Origin: RGIG1934 sp045122895
Lineage (GTDB): Bacteria > Bacillota > Clostridia > Lachnospirales > Lachnospiraceae
Length of the DNA stretch: 36,159 nucleotides
Direction: 5' to 3'
Assembly (NCBI GenBank): GCA_045122895.1
Contig: JBGVIE010000022.1
Location: 1-36,159, forward strand
The notes under the pieces were generated by a model. The model was not told the DNA's origin and made no database searches. It saw nothing but the letters and a program-made list of their open reading frames with translations. Below, in pieces: positions 23,789-32,296 of this stretch. Position 1 is the stretch's first letter. Each line of letters begins with the position of its first letter. The translations under genes were made by a program, and so were the position numbers.

Positions 23789-24169
23789 TTATTCGCCCTC
23801 CTTACAGAAATTATCAAGTAAACGCTTAACCTGATCGTTATCCAGCGGTTTCTGAAGGAAGTCAGATGCGCCTGCTTTAATAGCATCCTTTAAGAACTGC
23901 TGTGTACCTACAGATGATGCCATTACAATCTTAGCAGAAGGATCAAAGGCTAAAATCTCTTTAACAGCCTCGATACCGTCTTTCTTTGGCATTACAATAT
24001 CCATAAATACGATGTCCGGTTTCTGTTCCTTATAGACTTCAACTGCCTGCTCCCCGTCAGCAGCTTCAAAAGCTTCCTTACACCCAAAGGCTAATACGCA
24101 GTCTTTAAGCTTCTTTCGTGATAAAATTGAATCGTCGCAAACCAAAACTCTAATGTCATTAATACTCAT
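23789..24169 (-). CDS. CheY-like single-domain response regulator
   Basis: A 126-residue receiver with no output domain. The acidic pocket Asp12/Asp13 (VLVCDDS), phospho-acceptor Asp57 (VFMDIVMPKKDG), Ser85/86 (VMASSVG) and Lys107 (LQKPL) are all present, so it should be phosphorylatable. No kinase gene is near. It is the first gene of a two-gene minus-strand unit with the MshEN/CheX-like protein; AAAGGAG precedes its start. Confidence 0.88.
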   Translation of the reverse strand: MSINDIRVLVCDDSILSRKKLKDCVLAFGCKEAFEAADGEQAVEVYKEQKPDIVFMDIVMPKKDGIEAVKEILAFDPSAKIVMASSVGTQQFLKDAIKAGASDFLQKPLDNDQVKRLLDNFCKEGE

Positions 24170-24412
24170 TCTAACTAGCTCCTTTCAAGTCGTTCCCGAC
24201 AAATAATATGTATATATTGTATAATAAAATGAAAAAAAAAACAACGATTTTATGAAAAATATCACAAATACTAGATAAAATTAATAATTTATGTTTTAAT
24301 ATGTATAACAGAGAAATACAAAAACACAAAATTTACACATATTACACATAATATTAACACAAACAAATGATAATATCTGACACATAAGACGAAAGGAGGT
24401 GTGTTAGGTAAT
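24170..24412. other. AT-rich divergent intergenic region
   Basis: A 243-base gap between two divergently transcribed units. On the minus strand TTGTTT, 17 bases, TACAAT is a weak promoter candidate for the receiver gene, spanning an A10 tract (T10 in that reading). No clear promoter was found for the plus-strand VTC gene; several ACACAT/TTACACA runs give no well-spaced -35/-10 pair. No ORF, tRNA or strong hairpin was seen. Confidence 0.4.
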
Positions 24413-25135
24413 ATGTCAATAGAGGTATTTAATCGATTTGAGAAGAAGTACATACTGGATGATGATCAATACGGCAGAATAATTGAATATGTGAGTACAC
24501 ATATGGAGTCTGATAAGTATAATAAAGCTAAGGATTTTTACACGATTTGCAACCTGTATTATGATACTCCAAGTGATGAACTGATTAGAAGAAGTATTGA
24601 GAAACCTGTTTACAAAGAAAAATTAAGACTTAGAAGTTATGGTGTACCCGATGATGAAACAGATGTTTTTCTTGAGATAAAGAAAAAGTACAAAGGAATA
24701 GTCAACAAAAGAAGAACGAAGATAGGACTTTATGAAGCGTATGATTTTGTAGATTCAGGGATACAGCCAAATGGAGAGTATAATTATAACAGCCAGGTGT
24801 TAAAGGAACTTACCTATTTCTTAAAGGTATATGATGAATTAAGCCCCAAAGTGTATATTGCCTATGACAGAAAAGCATTTTTTGGTCTTGATGATAAGGA
24901 GTTTCGGGTAACTTTTGACACCAATATACGCACAAGAAGAAGTCATTTGAGGTTGGAGTATGGAGATGAGGGTGACAGGCTTTTGGAAAATGGTAAGTGG
25001 CTTATGGAGATTAAGACTATAAATACCATGCCCATATGGCTTACTGATTACCTTAATGAGAATGAGATATATGGAGTATCTTTCTCAAAGTATGGGACAG
25101 AATACAAAAATAGTTTAGAGAAGAAAGGTATATAA
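24413..25135 (+). CDS. VTC-domain (polyphosphate polymerase-like) protein
   Basis: A 240-residue soluble VTC/triphosphate-tunnel-type protein. Charged tunnel residues are visible: RFEKKYIL at the N-terminus, NLYYDTP, YKEKLRLRSYG, VFLEIKKKYKGIVNKRRT, YIAYDRKAFFG, RVTFDTNIRTRR and the closing WLMEIKTINTMPIWL. In yeast the related domain makes polyphosphate from ATP; activity of the bacterial forms is not settled. It is encoded two bases before a DUF4956 membrane protein, a pairing that recurs in bacteria. The start is uncertain: ATG 24413 is 13 bases from GGAGG, whereas TTG 24404 is four bases away. Confidence 0.85.
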   Translation: MSIEVFNRFEKKYILDDDQYGRIIEYVSTHMESDKYNKAKDFYTICNLYYDTPSDELIRRSIEKPVYKEKLRLRSYGVPDDETDVFLEIKKKYKGIVNKRRTKIGLYEAYDFVDSGIQPNGEYNYNSQVLKELTYFLKVYDELSPKVYIAYDRKAFFGLDDKEFRVTFDTNIRTRRSHLRLEYGDEGDRLLENGKWLMEIKTINTMPIWLTDYLNENEIYGVSFSKYGTEYKNSLEKKGI

Positions 25136-25137
25136 TT

Positions 25138-25830
25138 ATGTTAGATTCAATTTTTGAGACTACTATGTCAAACACACTTGATATTACATCCGCTAATGCA
25201 ATTATATGTATATTAGTGGCTGTTGTTTTAGGTTTTATTATTAGCCTTATATATATTTTTGGAGACAAGAGCAAAAGAACTTCGGCAAATTTTGCACTTA
25301 CACTTGTATTGCTTCCGGCAATTGTTGCAATAGTAATTATGCTTATCGGCAGTAACATAGCAAGAGCAATATCGCTTGGCGGCGTGTTTACTCTTGTAAG
25401 ATTTAGAAGCGTTCCCGGTGATTCGAAAGACATTTCGAGTATATTTTTTGCCATGACAGTAGGACTGGCTACAGGAATGGGATATCCGTTTTTTGCAGGT
25501 GCGATAACACTAATTATAGGAGTGGTCTATTTTGTCCTCTCCATTACAGGATATGCGACGGGAAGAGATATGGTAAAGGTATTGCGAGTGAATGTACCTG
25601 AGAATCTCAATTTTGATGGAGCCTTTGATGATCTTTTTAATCAGTATACGAAGGAGGTTAAGCTTACAAAAATCAAGACTACTAATCTTGGTTCACTATA
25701 TGAACTTACATATGAAATTGTATTTAAGAAGAGTGTAAGTCACAAAGAATTTATTGATGAGCTTAGATGCCGCAATGGCAATTTGAATATAACACTTACT
25801 AATCTTGATATGCAGGAGAATGTACTTTAG
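25138..25830 (+). CDS. DUF4956 membrane protein
   Basis: A 230-residue protein with about four membrane helices in the first 145 residues, containing the family's hallmark GSNIARAISLGGVFTLVRFR followed by SVPGDSKDISSIFFAMTVGLA, and a soluble C-terminal domain (about 155-230). It is paired with the VTC protein and may form the membrane partner or channel for its product; this is inference from co-occurrence. No CotH-like gene, often seen with this pair, is present here. Confidence 0.85.
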   Translation: MLDSIFETTMSNTLDITSANAIICILVAVVLGFIISLIYIFGDKSKRTSANFALTLVLLPAIVAIVIMLIGSNIARAISLGGVFTLVRFRSVPGDSKDISSIFFAMTVGLATGMGYPFFAGAITLIIGVVYFVLSITGYATGRDMVKVLRVNVPENLNFDGAFDDLFNQYTKEVKLTKIKTTNLGSLYELTYEIVFKKSVSHKEFIDELRCRNGNLNITLTNLDMQENVL

Positions 25831-25835
25831 TTTTC

Positions 25836-25872
25836 GGGCTATGTTGCCATGGTGGCAGCATAGCTCTTTTTT
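25836..25872 (+). terminator. Terminator of the VTC/DUF4956 unit
   Basis: GGGCTATGTTGCC pairs with GGCAGCATAGCTC around ATGGT and is followed by TTTTTT. Confidence 0.9.
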
Positions 25873-25873
25873 C

Positions 25874-25902
25874 TTGATATGAACATTGATAAATGATATA
25901 AT
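25874..25902 (+). promoter_or_regulatory. yfbR-topB promoter
   Basis: TTGATA, 17 bases, TATAAT, beginning just after the preceding terminator. Confidence 0.7.
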
Positions 25903-25951
25903 ATTTTTCTTGAATGTCTAAGGCGATGTGAATAAGAAATGGAGATAAAAC

Positions 25952-26536
25952 ATGAAGAATAACAATTTTTATGCAATGCTTTCAAGAATGAAATACATCA
26001 ACAGATGGGGGCTTATGCGTAACACAATAACAGAGAATATTGCTGAACACAGTCTGGAAACGGCTATTGTTGCACATTCCTTAGCGATGATTGGTAATAA
26101 GTATTTTGGGAAAAATATAGACGCAAACAGAGTGACAGTTTTGGCTATGTTTCACGACTCAACTGAGATTATCACAGGCGATTTACCTACTCCTGTGAAA
26201 TATTTTGCTCCTGACATAAGAGAGGCGTATAAAAAGGTTGAGGAGACCGCAGCGAACAATCTTCTTAATGGAGTTCCGGATAAGTTAAGAGACGAGTACG
26301 AAGGGATTCTTAAAGAAAGTGAAGAGGAGAGAAAGCTTTGGAAATATGTTAAGGCGGCAGATAAGATATCGGCACTTATAAAGTGTGTTGAAGAGAAAAG
26401 AATGGGTAATTTAGACTTTGAACAGGCAGAGAAAGCAACATTAGCCCATATAGAAGAACTTAATATGGAAGAGGCAGACTATTTCGTGGAGAATTTTCTT
26501 CCGGCATATAGTCTGACACTTGACGAGCAGGCATAA
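25952..26536 (+). CDS. yfbR: 5'-deoxynucleotidase YfbR
   Basis: A 194-residue HD-domain phosphohydrolase that dephosphorylates deoxyribonucleoside 5'-monophosphates. The metal ligands are at the same positions as in the E. coli enzyme: His33 (AEHSLETA), His68-Asp69 (AMFHDSTE) and Asp137 (AADKISA). Arg18-Trp19 (INRWGLMRN), which exclude ribonucleotides in E. coli YfbR, are kept, as is GDLPTPVKYF. topB begins nine bases after its stop. Confidence 0.93.
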   Translation: MKNNNFYAMLSRMKYINRWGLMRNTITENIAEHSLETAIVAHSLAMIGNKYFGKNIDANRVTVLAMFHDSTEIITGDLPTPVKYFAPDIREAYKKVEETAANNLLNGVPDKLRDEYEGILKESEEERKLWKYVKAADKISALIKCVEEKRMGNLDFEQAEKATLAHIEELNMEEADYFVENFLPAYSLTLDEQA

Positions 26537-26545
26537 GGGGGACTA

Positions 26546-28552
26546 ATGGGAAAATCAGTTTTTATTGCAGAGAAGCCAACTGTGGCAATGGAATTTGCTA
26601 AGGCTTTGAAGGCGGATAAAGGAAAAAGATATGACGGATACATAGAGTCAGAGAAATACATTATTACGTGGTGTGTTGGTCATCTTGTCACAATGAGTTA
26701 TCCGGAGAAATACGATGAAAGTCTTAAGAGATGGACACTCGAGACATTGCCTTTTATACCGTCAGAGTTTAAGTATGAGGTTATTGATAACACAAAGAAA
26801 CAGTTTAGCGTAGTGTCAAAGATTCTTACAAGAGATGATGTTGATACTATATATGTATGTACCGACTCGGGACGAGAGGGAGAATACATATACAGACTTG
26901 TTGAACAGATGGCAGATGTTAAAGGCAAAAGGAGACTTAGAGTCTGGATTGATTCCCAGACTGAGGAAGAGATTTTAAACGGAATTAAGAATGCCAAGGA
27001 TTTATCTGAATATGACAATCTTTCTGCTTCGGCGTATTTAAGGGCAAAAGAAGACTATCTTATGGGAATCAATTTTTCAAGAGTACTTACGTTGAAATAT
27101 GGAAGAGGAATTGCCAGTTATTTAAACAATGACAAATCAGTTGTATCAGTTGGACGGGTTATGACTTGTGTACTAGGGATGGTAGTCAGAAGAGAGCGGG
27201 AAATCAGAGCCTTTGTTAAGACACCATTTTATAGAATTATTGGCAGATTTGCTCTTGATGGAGAACATACTTTTGAGGGTGAATGGAAGGTGTGTGAAAG
27301 CTCAAAATATTTTGCACATCCAATGCTTTACAAGGACAATGGATTTAAGGAGGAGATATATGCAAAACAGCTTATAGAAGAAATAGGGTCTGAAAAAGAG
27401 GCAGCAGTCAAAAACATAGAGAGGAAGACTGAAAAGAAAAATCCTCCATTGCTGTTCAATCTTGCAGAGCTTCAAAATGAGTGCTCAAAGCTGTTTAAGA
27501 TTAATCCTGATGAGACGTTGAAAATTGCTCAGGAGTTGTATGAGAAGAAGTTGGTAACATATCCAAGAACTGATGCCAGAGTATTATCAAGCGCAGTTGC
27601 AAAAGTAATTGGAAATAATATAAAAGGTCTCACTAATTATCAGGAGATGAAAGATGTGGCAGGGGAAGTTCTTGAAATGGAGACATATAAGAAAATCGCT
27701 TCTACAAGATATGTCAATGACAAGCAGATTACTGACCATTATGCCATAATTCCCACAGGTCAGGGGTTTAATAATTTAAATAGTCTGTCTGCAACCTCAA
27801 AGGCGGTCTATAAGCAGATTGTAAAAAGATTTTTATGCATTTTTTATCCGCCTGCTGTATATAGTAAAATAGCTGTTACTTTAACAGTCCCTAATGGTGA
27901 GAAAACTGAGGAGTTCAATTCAAGCTTTAAGGTACTTGTGGACGAAGGATATTTAAAGGTTAGTCAAAAGGATGTTTCTAAGAAGGAAAACTCAGGTGAG
28001 GAAAATGAAGAATCACTTGATACTGTACTTATAGAGATGTTGAAAAAACTCAAGAAAAATGATAAACTAGGCGTATGTGGGTACACGATTAAAGAAGGGG
28101 AAACATCTCCTCCTAAGAGATACAATTCAGGATCAATGATACTTGCCATGGAGAATGCGGGTCAGCTTATTGAAGATGAAGAACTGCGGGCCCAGATAAA
28201 GGGAAGTGGAATTGGTACAAGTGCTACAAGAGCCGGAATTTTAACTAAATTGGTAAATATAAAGTATATTGCCCTGAATAAAAAGACACAGATAATAACA
28301 CCAACCCAGATGGGTGAGATGATATATGAGGTGGTTAATGCATCGATTAAACCGCTTTTAAATCCTGAGCTTACAGCCAGTTGGGAGAAGGGGCTTACAC
28401 AGGTCGCTGAGGGTGGAATCACGGAAGATGAGTATATGGAGAAGTTGGACTCATTTATTACCAGAAGAACCATGAATGTTAAACAGGTTAATCATCAGGG
28501 ATTATTAAGACATAATTATGATGTGATAGCACAGTTTTACAACACTAAATAA
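26546..28552 (+). CDS. topB: DNA topoisomerase III
   Basis: A 668-residue type IA topoisomerase. It starts with the TOPRIM motif (SVFIAEKPTVAMEFAKAL) and has CTDSGREGEYIYR for metal binding, a SVGRVMTCVLGMVV block, and the active-site tyrosine (about 339) in LVTYPRTDARVLS. There is no C-terminal zinc finger, as expected for TopB rather than TopA. AAGGGGG precedes the ATG. Its role is in resolving replication and recombination intermediates; a mobile-element type TopB is less likely because the neighbours are housekeeping genes. Confidence 0.93.
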   Translation: MGKSVFIAEKPTVAMEFAKALKADKGKRYDGYIESEKYIITWCVGHLVTMSYPEKYDESLKRWTLETLPFIPSEFKYEVIDNTKKQFSVVSKILTRDDVDTIYVCTDSGREGEYIYRLVEQMADVKGKRRLRVWIDSQTEEEILNGIKNAKDLSEYDNLSASAYLRAKEDYLMGINFSRVLTLKYGRGIASYLNNDKSVVSVGRVMTCVLGMVVRREREIRAFVKTPFYRIIGRFALDGEHTFEGEWKVCESSKYFAHPMLYKDNGFKEEIYAKQLIEEIGSEKEAAVKNIERKTEKKNPPLLFNLAELQNECSKLFKINPDETLKIAQELYEKKLVTYPRTDARVLSSAVAKVIGNNIKGLTNYQEMKDVAGEVLEMETYKKIASTRYVNDKQITDHYAIIPTGQGFNNLNSLSATSKAVYKQIVKRFLCIFYPPAVYSKIAVTLTVPNGEKTEEFNSSFKVLVDEGYLKVSQKDVSKKENSGEENEESLDTVLIEMLKKLKKNDKLGVCGYTIKEGETSPPKRYNSGSMILAMENAGQLIEDEELRAQIKGSGIGTSATRAGILTKLVNIKYIALNKKTQIITPTQMGEMIYEVVNASIKPLLNPELTASWEKGLTQVAEGGITEDEYMEKLDSFITRRTMNVKQVNHQGLLRHNYDVIAQFYNTK

Positions 28553-28575
28553 TACTACTTCAGAAAGGAAAAAAT

Positions 28576-30396
28576 ATGTGCGGAATAGTAGGATATGTAG
28601 GTAAAAGAGATTGCGCAGAGGTTCTGCTTGATTCTCTTTCAAAGCTTGAATATAGAGGATATGATTCAGCAGGTATAGCTGTATTTGAAAATAATGAGAT
28701 TTCCGTTATGAAATCAAAAGGAAAAATAGCTGATTTAAGAATCAAGATGGACGATGAGGGAAAACCTCAGGGTAATTGTGGTGTGGGACATACAAGATGG
28801 GCCACACATGGAGAACCATCAGATATTAATTCCCATCCGCATGGAAGCAAGAGAATTAGTATCGTACATAATGGTATTATCGAGAATTATAAGCAGATAA
28901 AAGAATTTCTTGTCACCAAGGGATATGAGTTTGAATCAGAGACTGATACAGAAACAGTAGCCAAATTGTTGGATTTCAACTATGATGGAGACCCGGTTGA
29001 GACTATAATTAAAACACTTGATAAGATAAGAGGTTCTTACGCTCTTGGAATCGTGTTTAAAGATTTTCCGGGAAAGATTTATGCAGTCAGGAAAGACAGT
29101 CCGCTTATTATAGGAGTAGGCGAAGGTGAGAATTTTATTGCGTCTGATGTGCCTGCAATCCTTAAATATACAAGAGACTATTATCTTATCGAGGAGAATG
29201 AGATAGCGACAATTGATGAGAATGAGATAGTTATTTGTGACACTAACAAAAAGCTCATAACAAAAGAACTTCAGACTGCAACCTGGGATATTGATGCTGC
29301 AGAAAAAGGCGGATACGCACATTTTATGCTTAAGGAGATTAATGAACAGCCAACTGCCATAAGAACAACTATCTCTCCAAGAATACAGGATGGAATGCCA
29401 TTTTTGGAAGAGAGTGGTCTGACTCTTGAGAAGCTTAAAAATCACGACAGATTGTTTATTGTGGCCTGTGGTACTGCAATGCATGCAGGTCTTGTGGGTA
29501 AATATGTAATAGAGAAGCTTGCAAGAGTGGAGGTAATAGTTGATATTGCTTCTGAATTCAGATACAGAGACCCACTCATTACAGATAAGGATATTGTAGT
29601 GCTTATTTCACAGTCAGGGGAGACAGCAGATACCAAGGCTGCGCTTGAGCTTGCAAAAGAAAGGGGAGCGATGACTGTATCAGTAGTAAATGTCAAAGGT
29701 TCCTCAATAGCAAGAGCCTCAGATGTGGTTATATATACACATGCGGGCCCGGAGATTTCGGTGGCCTCTACAAAGGCATATTCAGTACAGTTGTCAATTA
29801 TGTATTTACTTGCTTTTGAGATGGCATATGCAAAAGGCAGAATATCAAAAGAAGAATGTATGAAGCTCACAAAAGATCTTATGGATATTCCGGAACATAT
29901 GGAAGGCGTTCTTGATCTCAAAGAGAGATGTCAGTTTATAGCGTCAAGACTTGTAAATTCAGACAGCCTTTTATATATTGGAAGAGGGCTTGACTATGCA
30001 CTTAGTATGGAGGGGTCACTTAAGCTTAAAGAGATTTCATACATTCATTCAGAATCATATGCAGCGGGTGAGTTAAAGCATGGAACAATATCTCTTGTAA
30101 CAGAGAACATGCCTGTAATAGCAGTTGCTACCCAGTCCGAATTAATCGAGAAGACAATTAGCAATATCAAAGAAGTGAAATCAAGGGGAGCGAAGGTGAC
30201 AGTCATCTGTTCAGAAGATGTAGAGGAAGACAAGAGTATTGCAAATCATCTTGTAAAGCTTCCTAAGGTGGATGATATACTTATGCCTATGCTTGCGGTT
30301 GTTCCTATGCAGTATATTGCATATTACACAGCAGTGCTTAAAGGATGTGACGTAGACCAACCACGAAATCTTGCTAAGTCAGTTACAGTAGAATAG
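28576..30396 (+). CDS. glmS: Glucosamine-6-phosphate synthase
   Basis: A 606-residue glutamine:fructose-6-phosphate aminotransferase, first step to UDP-GlcNAc. The glutaminase half begins with MCGIVGYVG (Cys at position 1 after Met removal) and EYRGYDSAGIAV; the isomerase half has two SIS domains (FIVACGTAMHAGLVGKY, VLISQSGETADTKAA, STKAYSVQL) and ends DQPRNLAKSVTVE. Only 23 bases separate it from topB, so the glmS ribozyme that normally precedes this gene in many Firmicutes cannot be here. Expression therefore follows the upstream genes, or a promoter within topB. Confidence 0.96.
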   Translation: MCGIVGYVGKRDCAEVLLDSLSKLEYRGYDSAGIAVFENNEISVMKSKGKIADLRIKMDDEGKPQGNCGVGHTRWATHGEPSDINSHPHGSKRISIVHNGIIENYKQIKEFLVTKGYEFESETDTETVAKLLDFNYDGDPVETIIKTLDKIRGSYALGIVFKDFPGKIYAVRKDSPLIIGVGEGENFIASDVPAILKYTRDYYLIEENEIATIDENEIVICDTNKKLITKELQTATWDIDAAEKGGYAHFMLKEINEQPTAIRTTISPRIQDGMPFLEESGLTLEKLKNHDRLFIVACGTAMHAGLVGKYVIEKLARVEVIVDIASEFRYRDPLITDKDIVVLISQSGETADTKAALELAKERGAMTVSVVNVKGSSIARASDVVIYTHAGPEISVASTKAYSVQLSIMYLLAFEMAYAKGRISKEECMKLTKDLMDIPEHMEGVLDLKERCQFIASRLVNSDSLLYIGRGLDYALSMEGSLKLKEISYIHSESYAAGELKHGTISLVTENMPVIAVATQSELIEKTISNIKEVKSRGAKVTVICSEDVEEDKSIANHLVKLPKVDDILMPMLAVVPMQYIAYYTAVLKGCDVDQPRNLAKSVTVE

Positions 30397-30405
30397 GAGA
30401 AGAAA

Positions 30406-31083
30406 ATGGTAGAAGTTAAAGATTTGTTGGATTTGAATTACACTATAGCAAAAGACTTGTTTGAGAGTGTTACTTATCCATGGGAAGTGTATGATTTGTT
30501 AGATGACTACATTAAGAAGCTTGGAAGAACACTTGATGAGAATATATATGAAAAAATAGGAGAGGACATCTGGGTGGCAAAAAGCGCAAAGATTGCACCG
30601 ACAGCCTGCCTTAACGGACCTTTAATCGTAGATGAAGATGCCGAGGTAAGGCATTGTGCATTCGTCAGAGGATGTGCAATAGTTGGAAAGGGAGCTACCG
30701 TAGGTAACAGTACAGAGTTAAAATGTGTCGTATTGTTTGATGGAGTACAGGTTCCACATTACAACTATGTTGGCAACGCTGTTCTTGGACACAAATCACA
30801 TATGGGAGCAGGCTCTATTACTTCTAATCTTAAATCAGACAAATCACCGGTATCTGTGAAGGGTATACCGACAGAAGATGGAGGTTATACAGAGATTAAG
30901 ACGGGACTTAAGAAGTTTGGCGCAATACTTGGTGATGATGTAGAAGTGGGATGTAATAGTGTACTTAACCCTGGTACTGTAATCGGAAAGAATTCACATA
31001 TTTATCCGCTTTCAATGGTAAGAGGGTATGTTCCAGCCGGTTCTATTTATAAAAAGCAGGGCGAGGTAGTTGAGATTAAATAG
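30406..31083 (+). CDS. Left-handed beta-helix acyltransferase, GlmU C-terminal type
   Basis: A 225-residue hexapeptide-repeat protein. After about 50 helical residues it has repeats of the LbH type (IWVAKSAKIAPTACLNGPLI, AEVRHCAFVRGCAIVGKGAT) and a block, NYVGNAVLGHKSHMGAGSIT, close to the GlmU acetyltransferase region. There is no nucleotidyltransferase domain, so it is not a full GlmU although such proteins are often labelled UDP-GlcNAc pyrophosphorylase. Nine bases separate it from glmS, which supports a role in amino-sugar acetylation. Confidence 0.82.
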   Translation: MVEVKDLLDLNYTIAKDLFESVTYPWEVYDLLDDYIKKLGRTLDENIYEKIGEDIWVAKSAKIAPTACLNGPLIVDEDAEVRHCAFVRGCAIVGKGATVGNSTELKCVVLFDGVQVPHYNYVGNAVLGHKSHMGAGSITSNLKSDKSPVSVKGIPTEDGGYTEIKTGLKKFGAILGDDVEVGCNSVLNPGTVIGKNSHIYPLSMVRGYVPAGSIYKKQGEVVEIK

Positions 31084-31084
31084 A

Positions 31085-31103
31085 TGTAATCATTCAGAGG
31101 CAA
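31085..31103 (+). repeat. Diverged family B repeat, copy 4
   Basis: TGTAATCATTCAGAGGCAA matches TGTAACTGTTCAGAGCCAA (the family B copy at 22888-22906) at 15 of 19 positions and again starts two bases after a stop codon. Confidence 0.4.
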
Positions 31104-31108
31104 AAAGA

Positions 31109-31137
31109 AAAGAGAGTAAAAATGTTTTACTCTCTTT
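31109..31137. terminator. Bidirectional terminator between glmU-like gene and 6S RNA
   Basis: A 13-pair perfect stem AAAGAGAGTAAAA/TTTTACTCTCTTT with a three-base loop. On the minus strand it is followed by TTTTCTTTTT-like sequence, the better U-tract, so it can end the minus-strand RNA as well as the plus-strand operon. Confidence 0.88.
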
Positions 31138-31154
31138 ATTATACATCATACATT

Positions 31155-31341
31155 TAATTACCCAAGATGCCGTTTTCTGCTATTTGAGTCCTAGCAGCGC
31201 TAGGTGGGTGACCGCAACCTTCAATCTGCCGTCCACAAGAATACGAGGCATGACATCATGAGAGGCGATATAGGAATCCCAAGTTCAAAAATGTAGGTTC
31301 AAAATTACAGAAGTTGTCGAGCACCCCAGGTAACTTTCATG
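31155..31341 (-). ncRNA. ssrS: Probable 6S RNA
   Basis: A region of about 187 bases without an ORF, flanked on the minus strand by its own consensus promoter and terminator. The two ends pair: AGTTACC...GGGTGC at the 5' side with GCATC...GGGTAATT at the 3' side. Inside are a GAACCTACATTTTTGAACTTG segment, a CTGCTA/TAGCAG hairpin on the 3' side, and GCGGTCACCCACC. Length, closed ends and an interior with a large open region fit 6S RNA, which binds RNA polymerase as a promoter mimic. I identify it from size, layout and remembered family sequence, not from a covariance model. Confidence 0.65.
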
Positions 31342-31346
31342 TATTA

Positions 31347-31375
31347 AGTATACTTTATTTTATGTTGTTTTTCAA
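31347..31375 (-). promoter_or_regulatory. Promoter of the 6S-like RNA
   Basis: On the minus strand TTGAAA, 17 bases, TATACT; the predicted start near 31340 coincides with the 5' end of the closing stem. Confidence 0.75.
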
Positions 31376-31426
31376 TAAAAAATACATAATTTTTACATGA
31401 AAAAGAATAAAAAAACGGAGGAATTT

Positions 31427-32263
31427 ATGAGGAATAAAGTCAATAAAAATGACAAAATATATATCCGGGATTTAGTGGTGTTTGCAAACCATGGAGTGAT
31501 GAAAGAAGAGCAGGTGCTTGGTCAGAAATTTTTAGTATCCTGTGTTTTGCAGGCTGATTTAAACAGAGCCGGTGATACAGATAATTTGAAGTATTCAGTT
31601 AATTATGCAAGTGTCTGTGAATTTATTACAAAATGGATGAAGGAAAACACATATCAGTTACTAGAAGCGTGTGCAAGTCACCTGTGTAACGAGATTCTTA
31701 TGGAATTTAGAAGTATAGACAGAGTGGAGATAGAGCTTAAAAAGCCCTGGGCGCCTATAGGGCTTCCGCTTGATACCGTGTCTGTGTCTATGGAGAGAGC
31801 ATGGCATATAGCATATATTGCACTTGGTTCTAACATAGGGGACAGTAGAGCTTTATTTTGCGAAGCGATAGACAAGATTGAGTCAAGAAAAGACTGCGAT
31901 ATAATTAAGATATCTGATTACATTACCACAAAACCATATGGACCTGTCAAGCAGGATGATTTTTTAAATGGAGCTATTATGATAAGGACAATATTATCTC
32001 CTAAAAAGCTTCTTGATTTGTTAAACAATATCGAGGCAGAGGCCGGCAGGGAGAGAGTTGTTCACTGGGGACCAAGAACACTTGATTTGGATATTTTGTT
32101 ATATGATGATTTGATGATGAGTACAGACGATTTGACAATACCTCATATAGATATGCATAATAGGGACTTTGTGTTAAAACCACTTGCGCAGATTGCTCCG
32201 TATGAGCTTCATCCTGTGTACAAAAAGACGATAATTGAGTTACTGGAAGATTTAAATATTTAG
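31427..32263 (+). CDS. folBK: Bifunctional FolB-FolK (dihydroneopterin aldolase / HPPK)
   Basis: A 278-residue fusion of two consecutive folate enzymes. The N-terminal FolB part (about 1-118) has RDLVVFANHGVMKEEQVLGQKF and the C-terminal catalytic-type LKKPWAPIGLPLDTVSVSMER; the FolK part (about 123-278) has YIALGSNIGDSR, the HWGPRTLDLDILLYDD block and PHIDMHNRDFVLKPLAQIAP. ATG 31427 is five bases after GGAGG; an upstream ATG at 31397 would overlap the 6S promoter and lacks a site. FolP and FolE are not present here. Confidence 0.93.
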   Translation: MRNKVNKNDKIYIRDLVVFANHGVMKEEQVLGQKFLVSCVLQADLNRAGDTDNLKYSVNYASVCEFITKWMKENTYQLLEACASHLCNEILMEFRSIDRVEIELKKPWAPIGLPLDTVSVSMERAWHIAYIALGSNIGDSRALFCEAIDKIESRKDCDIIKISDYITTKPYGPVKQDDFLNGAIMIRTILSPKKLLDLLNNIEAEAGRERVVHWGPRTLDLDILLYDDLMMSTDDLTIPHIDMHNRDFVLKPLAQIAPYELHPVYKKTIIELLEDLNI

Positions 32264-32296
32264 TACTATTACAGGCATAAACACATATAATTAACT

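Noticed and set aside
28553..28575. glmS ribozyme
   Set aside because: The gap is only 23 bases.
31070..31261. 63-codon ORF over the terminator and 6S region
   Set aside because: It overlaps the end of the beta-helix gene, crosses a terminator stem and has no start signal.
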